A DNA stretch of 10,962 nucleotides, taken from assembly GCA_044233495.1 (NCBI GenBank), contig JBIIJX010000070.1:1-10962 (forward strand). Direction: 5' to 3'. The position numbers were made by a program, and so were the translations under genes. The notes below the pieces were generated by a model. That model had not been told where the DNA came from. It saw only the letters and a list, made by a program, of their open reading frames with translations, and did not search any database. Each line of letters opens with the position of its first letter. Position 1 is the stretch's first letter. This DNA is from UBA10649 sp044233495. Lineage in GTDB: Bacteria > Actinomycetota > Actinomycetes > S36-B12. Positions 1 to 6,622 of the stretch are shown here, piece after piece.

Positions 1-1
1 C

Positions 2-163
2 GCCGCCCTGGCCCTGCTCATCGCCGTGACGCCGGCCATCACGGCTCCGCCTGTGCCCACGGGTGACAGCCCGGCGGATAGCAGCACGACGGCGGAGTCC
101 CCTGCCGATGACGCGGCCGCACACGGCGCCCTGACTTCCGGGCGGACGCAGGTGCCGGTGTGA
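2..163 (+). CDS. C-terminal end of a membrane protein, probably the EcfT transmembrane subunit (partial)
   Basis: Only the last 53 codons of this gene are in the window, read in the frame that ends at TGA 161-163. The visible part starts with about 13 hydrophobic residues rich in Ala, Leu, Ile and Val, which look like the end of a membrane helix. It then becomes a polar, low-complexity tail of Pro, Thr, Ser, Ala and Asp. The stop overlaps the GTG start of the ECF ATPase (GTGA), so the two are translationally coupled. In actinobacterial operons of this kind the gene before the ATPase is usually the EcfT transmembrane coupling subunit, and the S subunit follows the ATPase, as it does here. The assignment rests on position and hydrophobicity only. 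A membrane-anchored surface protein is the main alternative. Confidence 0.45.
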   Translation, partial: AALALLIAVTPAITAPPVPTGDSPADSSTTAESPADDAAAHGALTSGRTQVPV

Positions 164-1782
164 TCGTCTTCGACAACGTCAGCATCACCTACCCGGGACA
201 GCACCGTCCCGTACTGAGCCATGTGGACCTCACCATTCCCGAGGGCGAGCTGGTGCTGGTCGTCGGCCGGACGGGCAGCGGGAAGACAACCCTGCTGCGC
301 GCGATCAACGGGCTCGTGCCGCACTTCACGGGTGGCACGCTGTCGGGGCGCTTGCTGGTCGATGGCCGCGACACAGCGACCCACCCGCCGCGCGAGCTGG
401 CCGACCTTGTGGGTGTCGTGCCGCAGGATCCGATGAGCGGATTCGTCACCGACATCGTCGAGGACGAGCTCGCCTACGGAATGGAATGCCTCGGGCTCTC
501 CGCCGATGTCATGCGCCGCAGGGTCGAGGAGACGCTCGACCTGCTTGGGCTGGCCGATATCCGGCACCGAGCACTGCGCACTCTGTCGGGCGGCCAGCGC
601 CAGCGCGTCGCGATCGGGGCCGTGCTTTCAGCACACCCGAAGGTTCTCGTCCTCGACGAGCCGACATCGGCACTCGACCCGGGCGCCGCCGAGGAAGTCC
701 TCGCCGCGCTTCAGCGCCTCGTGCATGACCTCGGCGTCACCGTCGTGATGGCCGAGCACCGGCTCGAGCGCGTGGTGCAGTACGCCGACCAGATCGTGCT
801 CGTGCCGGGCGGCGGCCTGCCGATCACCTCGGGCGCTCCCGCCGAGATGATGCGCACCGCACCCATCGCCCCGCCGGTCGTCGAGCTCGCACGGCTTGCT
901 GGCTGGCAGCCGCTGCCCCTGTCGGTGCGCGATGCGCGTCGTGCTGCGGGCTCGCTCCGCGATCTCCTCGTCGGCCAGCAGCCGCGACTGCGGGTGGTGT
1001 CGGCCGAGCAGGTGACGCTCGCCACGACCGCCGACGTCAGCGTGCGCTACGGACACCGGCCAGCCCTTCGTCACGTGTCCGTCAGTGCCCGAGCCGGGGA
1101 GATCGTCGCCCTGATGGGTCGTAACGGAGCCGGCAAGTCGACACTCCTCAACGCCCTCGTCGGCGTCGGTCCCGAGCCGACCGGCACCGTGCGCGTGAAC
1201 GGCAGCGATCCGCGCGCGCTGTCCGGCGGTGAACTCGTGCACTCCGTCGGCCTTGTGCCGCAGGAGCCGGCCGACCTGCTCGAGGCGACCACAGTGGCCG
1301 AGGAGTGCCGTACGTCCGATCGCGATGCGGCAGCCGAGCCGGGCACGACTCGCGCACTCCTCGCTCTCATGGCGCCGGAGATCGAGGACGGCATCCACCC
1401 GCGCGACCTGTCCGAGGGCCAGCGCCTGCTGCTCGTGCTCTGCATCATCCTTGCGGCGCGACCCCCTCTGCTGCTTCTCGATGAGCCCACACGCGGCCTC
1501 GACTACCCGACGAAGGCGCGACTCGCCGCGGCACTGGCAGACCTGGCGGACGCCGGGCACGCCATCGTCCTGGCGACGCACGATGTGGAACTCGTGGCGG
1601 AGATCGCCGACCGCGTCGTGATCCTCGCCGACGGTGAGATCGTCGCCGACGGAGCGACGTCGCACGTGGTCACCTCATCGCCGATGTTCGCCCCACAGGT
1701 GGCCAAGATCCTCGCCCCGCAGTCGTGGCTCACCGTGCAGCAGGTGGCGCTCGCCCTCGAGGAGAACGAGGCGGCCGGATGA
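160..1782 (+). CDS. ECF transporter ATPase with two fused nucleotide-binding domains (EcfA-EcfA')
   Basis: This 540-residue cytoplasmic protein has two ABC ATPase domains in one chain and should power an energy-coupling factor vitamin importer. Domain 1 (about residues 1-235) has Walker A at 36-43 (GRTGSGKT), signature LSGGQ at 142-146, Walker B ending in D166-E167, and an H-loop in the motif AEHRLE. A linker of about 50 residues follows. Domain 2 (about 285-520) has Walker A at 320-327 (GRNGAGKS), a degenerate signature LSEGQ at 417-421, Walker B D441-E442 and the H-loop motif ATHD. Fused ECF ATPases replace the usual EcfA1/EcfA2 pair. The GTG start at 160 overlaps the preceding stop by 4 nt, and the stop overlaps the next ATG (ATGA). 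The following S subunit and cobU/cobT/cobS suggest a corrinoid substrate. The ATPase itself does not set specificity. Confidence 0.9.
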   Translation: MIVFDNVSITYPGQHRPVLSHVDLTIPEGELVLVVGRTGSGKTTLLRAINGLVPHFTGGTLSGRLLVDGRDTATHPPRELADLVGVVPQDPMSGFVTDIVEDELAYGMECLGLSADVMRRRVEETLDLLGLADIRHRALRTLSGGQRQRVAIGAVLSAHPKVLVLDEPTSALDPGAAEEVLAALQRLVHDLGVTVVMAEHRLERVVQYADQIVLVPGGGLPITSGAPAEMMRTAPIAPPVVELARLAGWQPLPLSVRDARRAAGSLRDLLVGQQPRLRVVSAEQVTLATTADVSVRYGHRPALRHVSVSARAGEIVALMGRNGAGKSTLLNALVGVGPEPTGTVRVNGSDPRALSGGELVHSVGLVPQEPADLLEATTVAEECRTSDRDAAAEPGTTRALLALMAPEIEDGIHPRDLSEGQRLLLVLCIILAARPPLLLLDEPTRGLDYPTKARLAAALADLADAGHAIVLATHDVELVAEIADRVVILADGEIVADGATSHVVTSSPMFAPQVAKILAPQSWLTVQQVALALEENEAAG

Positions 1783-2639
1783 GCCTCATCACGGCACCCG
1801 CGACTGCGTCTGCAGATCTCACGACTACGGTGCAGGCCGTTCGCCTCGGCAGGTCCTCACAGGTGGCCATCGCACTCGCCACGGTGATCGGCCTGGTGTC
1901 CTTCCTGTGGCCGCTCATCGCAGCACCGGAGTCGACAGCCGTGGCTCATGCCGCGGATGCCCCGCTGATCTTCGCCGTCGTCATACCGGTGCTGCTCGTC
2001 GTCGTCCTCGCTCAGGTCAGCGACGGCGGCATGGACGCCAAGGCGATCGCGATGCTGGGCGTGCTCAGTGCCGTCATCTGCGCGCTGCGCCCCCTCGGTG
2101 GTGGAACCGCCGGTTTGGAGCCCATCTGGGTGGTGCTCATCCTCGGCGCCCGCGCCCTTGGTCCGGGCTTCGGATTCGCCCTCGGGGCGATGAGCCTGTT
2201 CGCGTCCGCCCTGCTCACAGGTGGCGTCGGCCCATGGCTGCCCTTCCAGATGATCGCCGCCGCGTGGGTGGGACTGGGAGCGGGCCTCCTGCCGCGCCGC
2301 TGGACCGGGCGTCGCGAACTGCTCCTGCTTTCCGCGTACGCCGCCGTGGCCTGCATCGCCTATGGGTTCGTCATGAACCTCTGGTTCTGGCCGTTCCTGG
2401 GTACCTTGCCCGAGCAGCTCGCCTTCGCACCGGGGGCATCCGCGGCTGACAACCTGCTGTCCTGGCTGCGCTTCTGCCTCGTGACCTCTCTCGGGTACGA
2501 CATCCCGCGAGCCCTGCTCACCGTCGCGCTCATCTGGATCGCCGGCCGGCCGGTTCTCCTCGCACTGCGGCGCATGGCCCGCCGGGCCGCATTCGCGGCA
2601 CCGGTGGAGTTCGTCCCGACGCCGCGCGACGGATCCTGA
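1779..2639 (+). CDS. ECF transporter S component, probable corrinoid (cobalamin/cobinamide) binding subunit
   Basis: This 286-residue integral membrane protein has about six hydrophobic helices: roughly residues 26-46, 56-76, 84-100, 110-150 (two close helices), 176-198 and 226-252. The short motif GGVGPWLPFQM before the fourth or fifth helix, and the neighbouring fused ATPase, identify it as a substrate-capture subunit of an ECF importer. It has an N-terminal cytosolic extension of about 25 residues, so it is longer than the typical S subunit of about 200 residues. The ATG at 1779 overlaps the ATPase stop (ATGA) and has GAGG at 1768-1771, seven nt upstream. Its partners would be the ATPase and EcfT. 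Specificity is inferred from context: the next gene, one nt away, begins a cobamide assembly block. Actinobacterial S subunits of this kind are often annotated CbrT-like, but I see no diagnostic substrate residue. Another vitamin is possible. Confidence 0.8.
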   Translation: MSLITAPATASADLTTTVQAVRLGRSSQVAIALATVIGLVSFLWPLIAAPESTAVAHAADAPLIFAVVIPVLLVVVLAQVSDGGMDAKAIAMLGVLSAVICALRPLGGGTAGLEPIWVVLILGARALGPGFGFALGAMSLFASALLTGGVGPWLPFQMIAAAWVGLGAGLLPRRWTGRRELLLLSAYAAVACIAYGFVMNLWFWPFLGTLPEQLAFAPGASAADNLLSWLRFCLVTSLGYDIPRALLTVALIWIAGRPVLLALRRMARRAAFAAPVEFVPTPRDGS

Positions 2640-2640
2640 C

Positions 2641-4029
2641 GTGCGGATCACGCTGCTGGGCACGGGCTCGGCCGACGGCTGGCCGAATCCGTTCTGCACC
2701 TGCGCGTCCTGCAGCGCCGAACGTGCGGTCGGTCGTACGCGACGGCCGAGCGCCGCGCTCGTCGACGGGGCACTGCTCATCGACTGCGGCCCCACTACCC
2801 CGCACCTTCCCGCGCCCCTCCTGCTGACCGACGTCGAGCATGTGCTGCTGACCCACGGCCATCCCGACCACCTGCACCCGGCATTCCTGCTCACGCGCGC
2901 CTGGGCGCACGCGCGACATGACCTGCACGTGTGGGGACCGGCCTCCGCCATCGAGCTGTGCCGCGACTGGTGCGGACTCCAGGATCCGGTGCAGTTGCAC
3001 ACCGTTGCGCCAGGTGAGGAACTCCATCTCCCGACCCGTCGCGGTGCAATTCACGTGCAGGCACTGCCCGCGCGCCATGGACACGGCAACGGCGACCTGC
3101 TTGCCAGCGAGGCGCTCCTGTACGCCGTCAGGGCCACCGACGGCCGGGCCCTTCTCTACGCCACCGACACGGGGCCCTTCGATCCCGCAGAGATCGGCCT
3201 GCCGGCGCACGTGTTCGATGTCGTGCTGCTCGACGCGACCTTCGGGAACACCTCCGATCACGGCACGGGACACCTGGACCTGCAGACTCTCCCCGAGCAG
3301 ATCGAGGTGCTGCGGCGGCACGGTTCGATCGGCGCTGCCACCCGTGTGTACGCGACGCACCTGAGCCATCACAACCCGCCCACATCCGCCTTGCGCATCG
3401 AGTTGGCCGCGATGGGCATGGAACTGCCGGAGGACTACGACGTGATCGACACCGATGGCTCGCGCCAAGCCTCGCGAAGAACCCTCGTGCTCGGAGGTGC
3501 ACGGTCGGGAAAGTCCGCGTACGCCGAGGCCCTGCTCGCGCATCGGACCGACGTGACCTACGCCGCCACGGGAGGCGCACGCGACGAGGATCCGGAGTGG
3601 CAGGAGCGCATCGACGCGCATCGGCAACGTCGGCCCTCGACCTGGACGACCGTCGAGACGACCGACCTCCGCACCGTGCTCGACGCGGAAGGTCCGGTGC
3701 TGGTGGACTGCATCGCCCTCTGGCTCACCGCGCAATTGGACGAGCTCGACGCCTGGGCGCGCACCGACGCCGGTGACCGCGAGGGCGTCCTCACCGAGGC
3801 ACGTGGTCGCATCGACGCACTCGCCGACGCAGTGTCGCAGCACACGGGCGATGTCGTGCTGGTGTCGAACGAGGTGGGGATGGGCGTGGTTCCCTCCACG
3901 TCTTCGGGCCGGCTCTTCCGCGACCTGCTCGGCATCGCCAACATCGCACTCGCCTCGGCATGCGATCGCACTGTGCTGGTGGTCGCCGGACAGCCTCTCG
4001 AACTGACGCGCGCCGGAGCAGGCCGATGA
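2641..4029 (+). CDS. cobU: Fusion of a PhnP-like metallo-beta-lactamase domain with CobU (adenosylcobinamide kinase / phosphate guanylyltransferase)
   Basis: This 462-residue protein has two domains. The N-terminal metallo-hydrolase (about 1-272) has HGHPDH at 72-77 (H72, H74, D76, H77), H146, D176 in YATDTG, and THLSHH at 239-244. It also has a C19-x-C21-x2-C24 cluster with the spacing of the structural zinc site in PhnP phosphodiesterases. The C-terminal domain (about 279-462) is a complete CobU. It has P-loop GGARSGKS at 285-292, H327 in RIDAHR at the position of the guanylylated histidine, then VDCIALWLT and SNEVGMGVVP. CobU phosphorylates adenosylcobinamide and transfers GMP to make AdoCbi-GDP, the substrate of CobS. 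The GTG start lies one nt after the S-subunit stop, and the stop overlaps cobT (ATGA). From memory, Streptomyces CobU proteins carry a related, more degenerate N-terminal domain. The role of the metallo-hydrolase is unknown; see findings. Confidence 0.92.
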   Translation: MRITLLGTGSADGWPNPFCTCASCSAERAVGRTRRPSAALVDGALLIDCGPTTPHLPAPLLLTDVEHVLLTHGHPDHLHPAFLLTRAWAHARHDLHVWGPASAIELCRDWCGLQDPVQLHTVAPGEELHLPTRRGAIHVQALPARHGHGNGDLLASEALLYAVRATDGRALLYATDTGPFDPAEIGLPAHVFDVVLLDATFGNTSDHGTGHLDLQTLPEQIEVLRRHGSIGAATRVYATHLSHHNPPTSALRIELAAMGMELPEDYDVIDTDGSRQASRRTLVLGGARSGKSAYAEALLAHRTDVTYAATGGARDEDPEWQERIDAHRQRRPSTWTTVETTDLRTVLDAEGPVLVDCIALWLTAQLDELDAWARTDAGDREGVLTEARGRIDALADAVSQHTGDVVLVSNEVGMGVVPSTSSGRLFRDLLGIANIALASACDRTVLVVAGQPLELTRAGAGR

Positions 4030-5081
4030 TCACCGTGGCCCCGCTCTCGTCGACCGCTGCCGAGCAGGCCGCCCATCGGCAGTCGCAGCTGACCAAGCCC
4101 GGCGGTGCACTGGGTCGCCTGGAGGACGCCGCCACGTGGCTGGCGGCGGTTCAGGGACGCTGTCCCCCGCTGCCCTTCGCGCACCCGCACCTGGTGATCT
4201 TCGCCGGTGACCACGGGATCGCGCGACAGGCCGGCACGTCGGCCTACCCGCCGGAGGTGACCGCACAGATGGTCGCGAACTTCGTGGCCGGTGGAGCCGC
4301 CGCGAACGTCCTCGCGCGCCAGTTCGGCGCCCGAGTGCGCGTGGTCGACGTCAGCGTCGACGCTCCTGGCGACTACCTCGACACCGTCGCCCCGGAGGTC
4401 GCCTCCGGTCGCATCCGGCGTGGCAGCGGCTCCATCGACCGCGAGGACGCCATGACATCGGACGAGGCGCAGTCCTCACTGGCGCTCGGCGCGACACTGG
4501 CCGACGACGCGATCGACTCCGGGGCCGATGCGCTGATCGCGGGAGACATGGGCATCGGCAACACCGCCGTGGCGTCGACCCTGATCGGCCTGCTCACCGG
4601 CCACGAGGCGGTCGCGGTCACGGGACGCGGCACCGGCATCGACGACGACGTCCTGGCGCGCAAGCGCGCGGCCATCGCCGCCGCCATGGATCGCGGGCGC
4701 GAGGTGGTCGACGATCCGGCCGCTCTCCTGGCACGTGTGGGCAGCCCCGACATCGCCGCCATGAGCGGACTTCTCGTCCGCGCCGCCGAGCGGGGCGTGC
4801 CCGTCATCCTCGACGGCATCGTGTCGTGCAGCGCCGCACTCGTTGCCGAGCGGATCGCGCCCGGGGCTCGAGGATGGTGGGCCGCCGGACACGTGTCGAC
4901 CGAGCCGGCTGCGCGCATCGCACTGGCGTCGCTGGGGCTGACCCCGCTCCTGGACCTCGACCTGCGACTGGGCGAGGGCACCGGAGCCCTGCTCGCCCTG
5001 CCCATGCTCGCCGCGGCAGCCACCACCATCGCCGAGATGGCGACCTTCGACAGCGCCGGAGTGAGTGACCGTGAGCACTGA
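4026..5081 (+). CDS. cobT: Nicotinate-nucleotide:dimethylbenzimidazole phosphoribosyltransferase CobT
   Basis: CobT transfers phosphoribose from nicotinate mononucleotide to a lower-ligand base such as 5,6-dimethylbenzimidazole, giving alpha-ribazole 5'-phosphate for the cobamide nucleotide loop. The 351-residue length is normal for the family. Visible landmarks are TKPGGALGRLE at 23-33, FAGDHG at 59-64, the phosphate loop GDMGIGNT at 173-180, GRGTGIDDD in the middle, and LGEGTGA around the catalytic glutamate E317. That position equals the numbering I recall for the Salmonella enzyme. D174 stands where Salmonella has a glutamate. The ATG at 4026 overlaps the CobU stop by 4 nt (ATGA); a longer in-frame extension inside cobU was not used because family similarity begins here. 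The stop lies 11 nt inside the start of cobS, so expression is likely coupled. Confidence 0.95.
   Translation: MITVAPLSSTAAEQAAHRQSQLTKPGGALGRLEDAATWLAAVQGRCPPLPFAHPHLVIFAGDHGIARQAGTSAYPPEVTAQMVANFVAGGAAANVLARQFGARVRVVDVSVDAPGDYLDTVAPEVASGRIRRGSGSIDREDAMTSDEAQSSLALGATLADDAIDSGADALIAGDMGIGNTAVASTLIGLLTGHEAVAVTGRGTGIDDDVLARKRAAIAAAMDRGREVVDDPAALLARVGSPDIAAMSGLLVRAAERGVPVILDGIVSCSAALVAERIAPGARGWWAAGHVSTEPAARIALASLGLTPLLDLDLRLGEGTGALLALPMLAAAATTIAEMATFDSAGVSDREH
5058..5061 (+). promoter_or_regulatory. Ribosome binding site choosing the cobS start
   Basis: GGAG here is nine nt before GTG 5071. It would be only three nt before the other possible start, GTG 5065. The spacing favours 5071. The site lies inside the end of cobT, consistent with coupled translation. 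Confidence 0.5.
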
Positions 5082-5844
5082 CGGGCTGCGTCTGGCGATC
5101 GGAACCTTCACCCGCATCCCCGTCCCTGCTCCGCGGGAGGTGGGACGACGGGAGGCGCGGGCGGCGATGCTGCTCGGTCCCGCCGTCGCCCTCGTTCCCG
5201 CGCTCGTCGTCGCCGTCGCCGCCCAAGTACTGGTCTCCCTGACACCCACGCCGGGCCTGGTGGGCGCAGCGCTGGCACTGACCGCCCTCGCGTGGGTGAC
5301 CCGCGCCCTCCATCTCGACGGACTCGCGGACACCGCCGATGCCCTGGGCAGCGGGAAGCCGGCAGCCACGGCCCTGGAGATCGCCCGCCGATCGGACATC
5401 GGCCCGTTCGGCGTGGTCACCCTCGCCCTCGTGCTGATGCTCCAGGCCTTCGCCCTGGGCGACCTGCTCGAACGGGGAGCCGGAGGGGGTGCCCTGGTGC
5501 TCGCGGTCGTCGTCGGCCGCGTCGCCATGACGGTGTCGTGCACGCCGCCTATCCCCGCCGCGCGCCCCGACGGGCTCGGCGCCGCCGTCGCCGGATCGGT
5601 GCCGGCCTCGGCAGCGTGGGCGACGGCTCTGGGCTGGCTGCTGCTGTTCTCCGGGTCCGTCGGCCGGGCGCACGGGGCGGCATCCGCCCTCGCCACCGCC
5701 GCAGCGATCGTCGTCGCACTGCTGTGCGCGGTGCTGGTCTCGCTGCTGGTGCGCAGACGCCTGGGCGGCATCACGGGCGACACCCTCGGCGCCGCCGGGG
5801 AGGTCGCCACCACCGTCGTTCTCGTCATACTGGTCGCGACGTGA
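5071..5844 (+). CDS. cobS: Cobalamin synthase CobS (adenosylcobinamide-GDP ribazoletransferase)
   Basis: CobS is the integral membrane enzyme that joins AdoCbi-GDP (from CobU) to alpha-ribazole or its phosphate (from CobT), closing the lower loop of the cobamide. The 257-residue protein has several hydrophobic helices. It also has the Asp-rich motif HLDGLADTADALG at 81-93 (D83, D87, D90), followed by RRSDIGPFG with D109; both are typical CobS active-site motifs that bind divalent metal. I chose GTG 5071 because of the GGAG at 5058-5061; GTG 5065 would add two residues. The first 11 nt overlap cobT, and the TGA overlaps the GTG start of the next gene. There is no sign of truncation. The CobU-CobT-CobS set in one operon makes a complete loop-assembly core apart from a phosphatase. 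Confidence 0.94.
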   Translation: MSTDGLRLAIGTFTRIPVPAPREVGRREARAAMLLGPAVALVPALVVAVAAQVLVSLTPTPGLVGAALALTALAWVTRALHLDGLADTADALGSGKPAATALEIARRSDIGPFGVVTLALVLMLQAFALGDLLERGAGGGALVLAVVVGRVAMTVSCTPPIPAARPDGLGAAVAGSVPASAAWATALGWLLLFSGSVGRAHGAASALATAAAIVVALLCAVLVSLLVRRRLGGITGDTLGAAGEVATTVVLVILVAT

Positions 5845-6611
5845 ACACGACTCTCCCCTCCGCCGTTGCCGACGCGATCAGTCGCATCACCATGCCCTCC
5901 GACGACCCGGTCGCAACGCCGGCCGAGCTCACGGGTGCCCTGGCAGCACTGGACTCCTGGTGGACCCACCGTGTCGGTGACGCCCCGGTGGTCGTCGACT
6001 GGGTGACGACCGGCGCTGACGAGGCCGACTGCACGACCTCCCTGGTCGCCGGGCTCGCCGCGGCGGAGCGGGCCGCGGACTCGGGTGCGACCCTGCTCAT
6101 TCCCCGGATCCCTCGCACCCCGGCCGATTCCGCCGACCACACCGTGGCGCGCACCATCATCGGGCTGCTCACCAAGCGCGACGCGTCGTCGGTGCTTGGC
6201 CAACCCGTCGGCATGCCGGATGCAGAGTGGATGGCGGAGTGCTCAGTCATCCGCGACACCATGGCCGAGCATCGGGCGCTGCTCGGAGAGCACCTCGCCC
6301 TGCTCGACGCGCTCGATGCCCGGGCCATCTCGATGGCGGCGGGAGTCCTGATCGGTGCGGCAGCACGCCGCACTCCCTGCATCGTCGACGGCACCGAAGA
6401 GTGGGCTGCCGCCCTCATCGCCGACCGGCTCGCGCACCGCGCCCGGCACTGGTGGCGCGCCGCGTCGACATCAGCGGATCCGGCACGCATCGCAGCTCGC
6501 GATCGCACCGACGTCCCCATCGGGCTGCCGCTGGACCTCGATGACGACGAGGGTTGGGGCGCACGCGTGACCGTCGCCATGCTGACGATGACGCACGACT
6601 CTCGCGCCTAG
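5841..6611 (+). CDS. Short divergent CobT-like paralog of unknown function
   Basis: This 256-residue protein is the last gene of the operon and starts at GTG 5841 within the cobS stop (GTGA). From about residue 67 on it aligns with the CobT encoded in this window. In the block 168-207 against CobT 248-287, I count 20 identities in 40 positions without gaps. The C-terminal glutamate survives: E237 in DDEGWGA aligns with CobT E317 in GEGTGA. Two CobT hallmarks are gone. No FAGDHG segment is present (roughly 100 N-terminal residues are missing or unrecognisable), and the phosphate loop GDMGIGNT is replaced by a longer Pro/Arg-rich stretch at about 88-100. The frame is intact and codon use matches its neighbours, so it looks like a maintained gene and not debris. 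It could be a regulatory or catalytic partner of CobT, or a pseudoenzyme. I cannot assign a reaction. Confidence 0.75.
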   Translation: MNTTLPSAVADAISRITMPSDDPVATPAELTGALAALDSWWTHRVGDAPVVVDWVTTGADEADCTTSLVAGLAAAERAADSGATLLIPRIPRTPADSADHTVARTIIGLLTKRDASSVLGQPVGMPDAEWMAECSVIRDTMAEHRALLGEHLALLDALDARAISMAAGVLIGAAARRTPCIVDGTEEWAAALIADRLAHRARHWWRAASTSADPARIAARDRTDVPIGLPLDLDDDEGWGARVTVAMLTMTHDSRA

Positions 6612-6618
6612 GCGAGAG
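6599..6618. terminator. Hairpin at the convergent junction, candidate bidirectional terminator
   Basis: CTCTCGC at 6599-6605 can pair perfectly with GCGAGAG at 6612-6618 around a six-nt loop that contains the TAG stop of the CobT-like gene. It sits between two convergent genes, where a terminator for both strands is expected. It lacks a clear T-tract on either side, so it may only slow polymerase or help define the 3' end. Confidence 0.4.
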
Positions 6619-6622
6619 AGCG

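Noticed and set aside
2530..3843. Minus-strand open frame of 437 codons opposite the cobU fusion
   Set aside because: It is antisense to a gene with intact metallo-hydrolase and CobU motifs and shows no domain or start signal of its own.
5065..5067. Alternative GTG start for cobS
   Set aside because: Spacing of only three nt from the GGAG at 5058-5061 makes it a poor start compared with 5071.
5292..5840. Possible longer N-terminus for the CobT-like protein, since its frame is open back to 5292
   Set aside because: The extension would lie wholly inside cobS and translates to Arg/Pro-rich low-complexity sequence. The GTG at 5841 overlapping the cobS stop fits the operon pattern.
4476..6203. 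Long minus-strand open frame of 575 codons across cobT, cobS and the CobT-like gene
   Set aside because: It is antisense to genes with clear family motifs. Its translation is rich in Arg, Gly, Ser and Ala with no recognisable domain, as expected from third-position GC bias.
5841..6611. CobT-like gene as a frameshifted or truncated pseudogene of cobT
   Set aside because: A single uninterrupted frame aligns through to the C-terminus, with conserved hydrophobic pattern and E237. Divergence is spread out and not a simple recent truncation.
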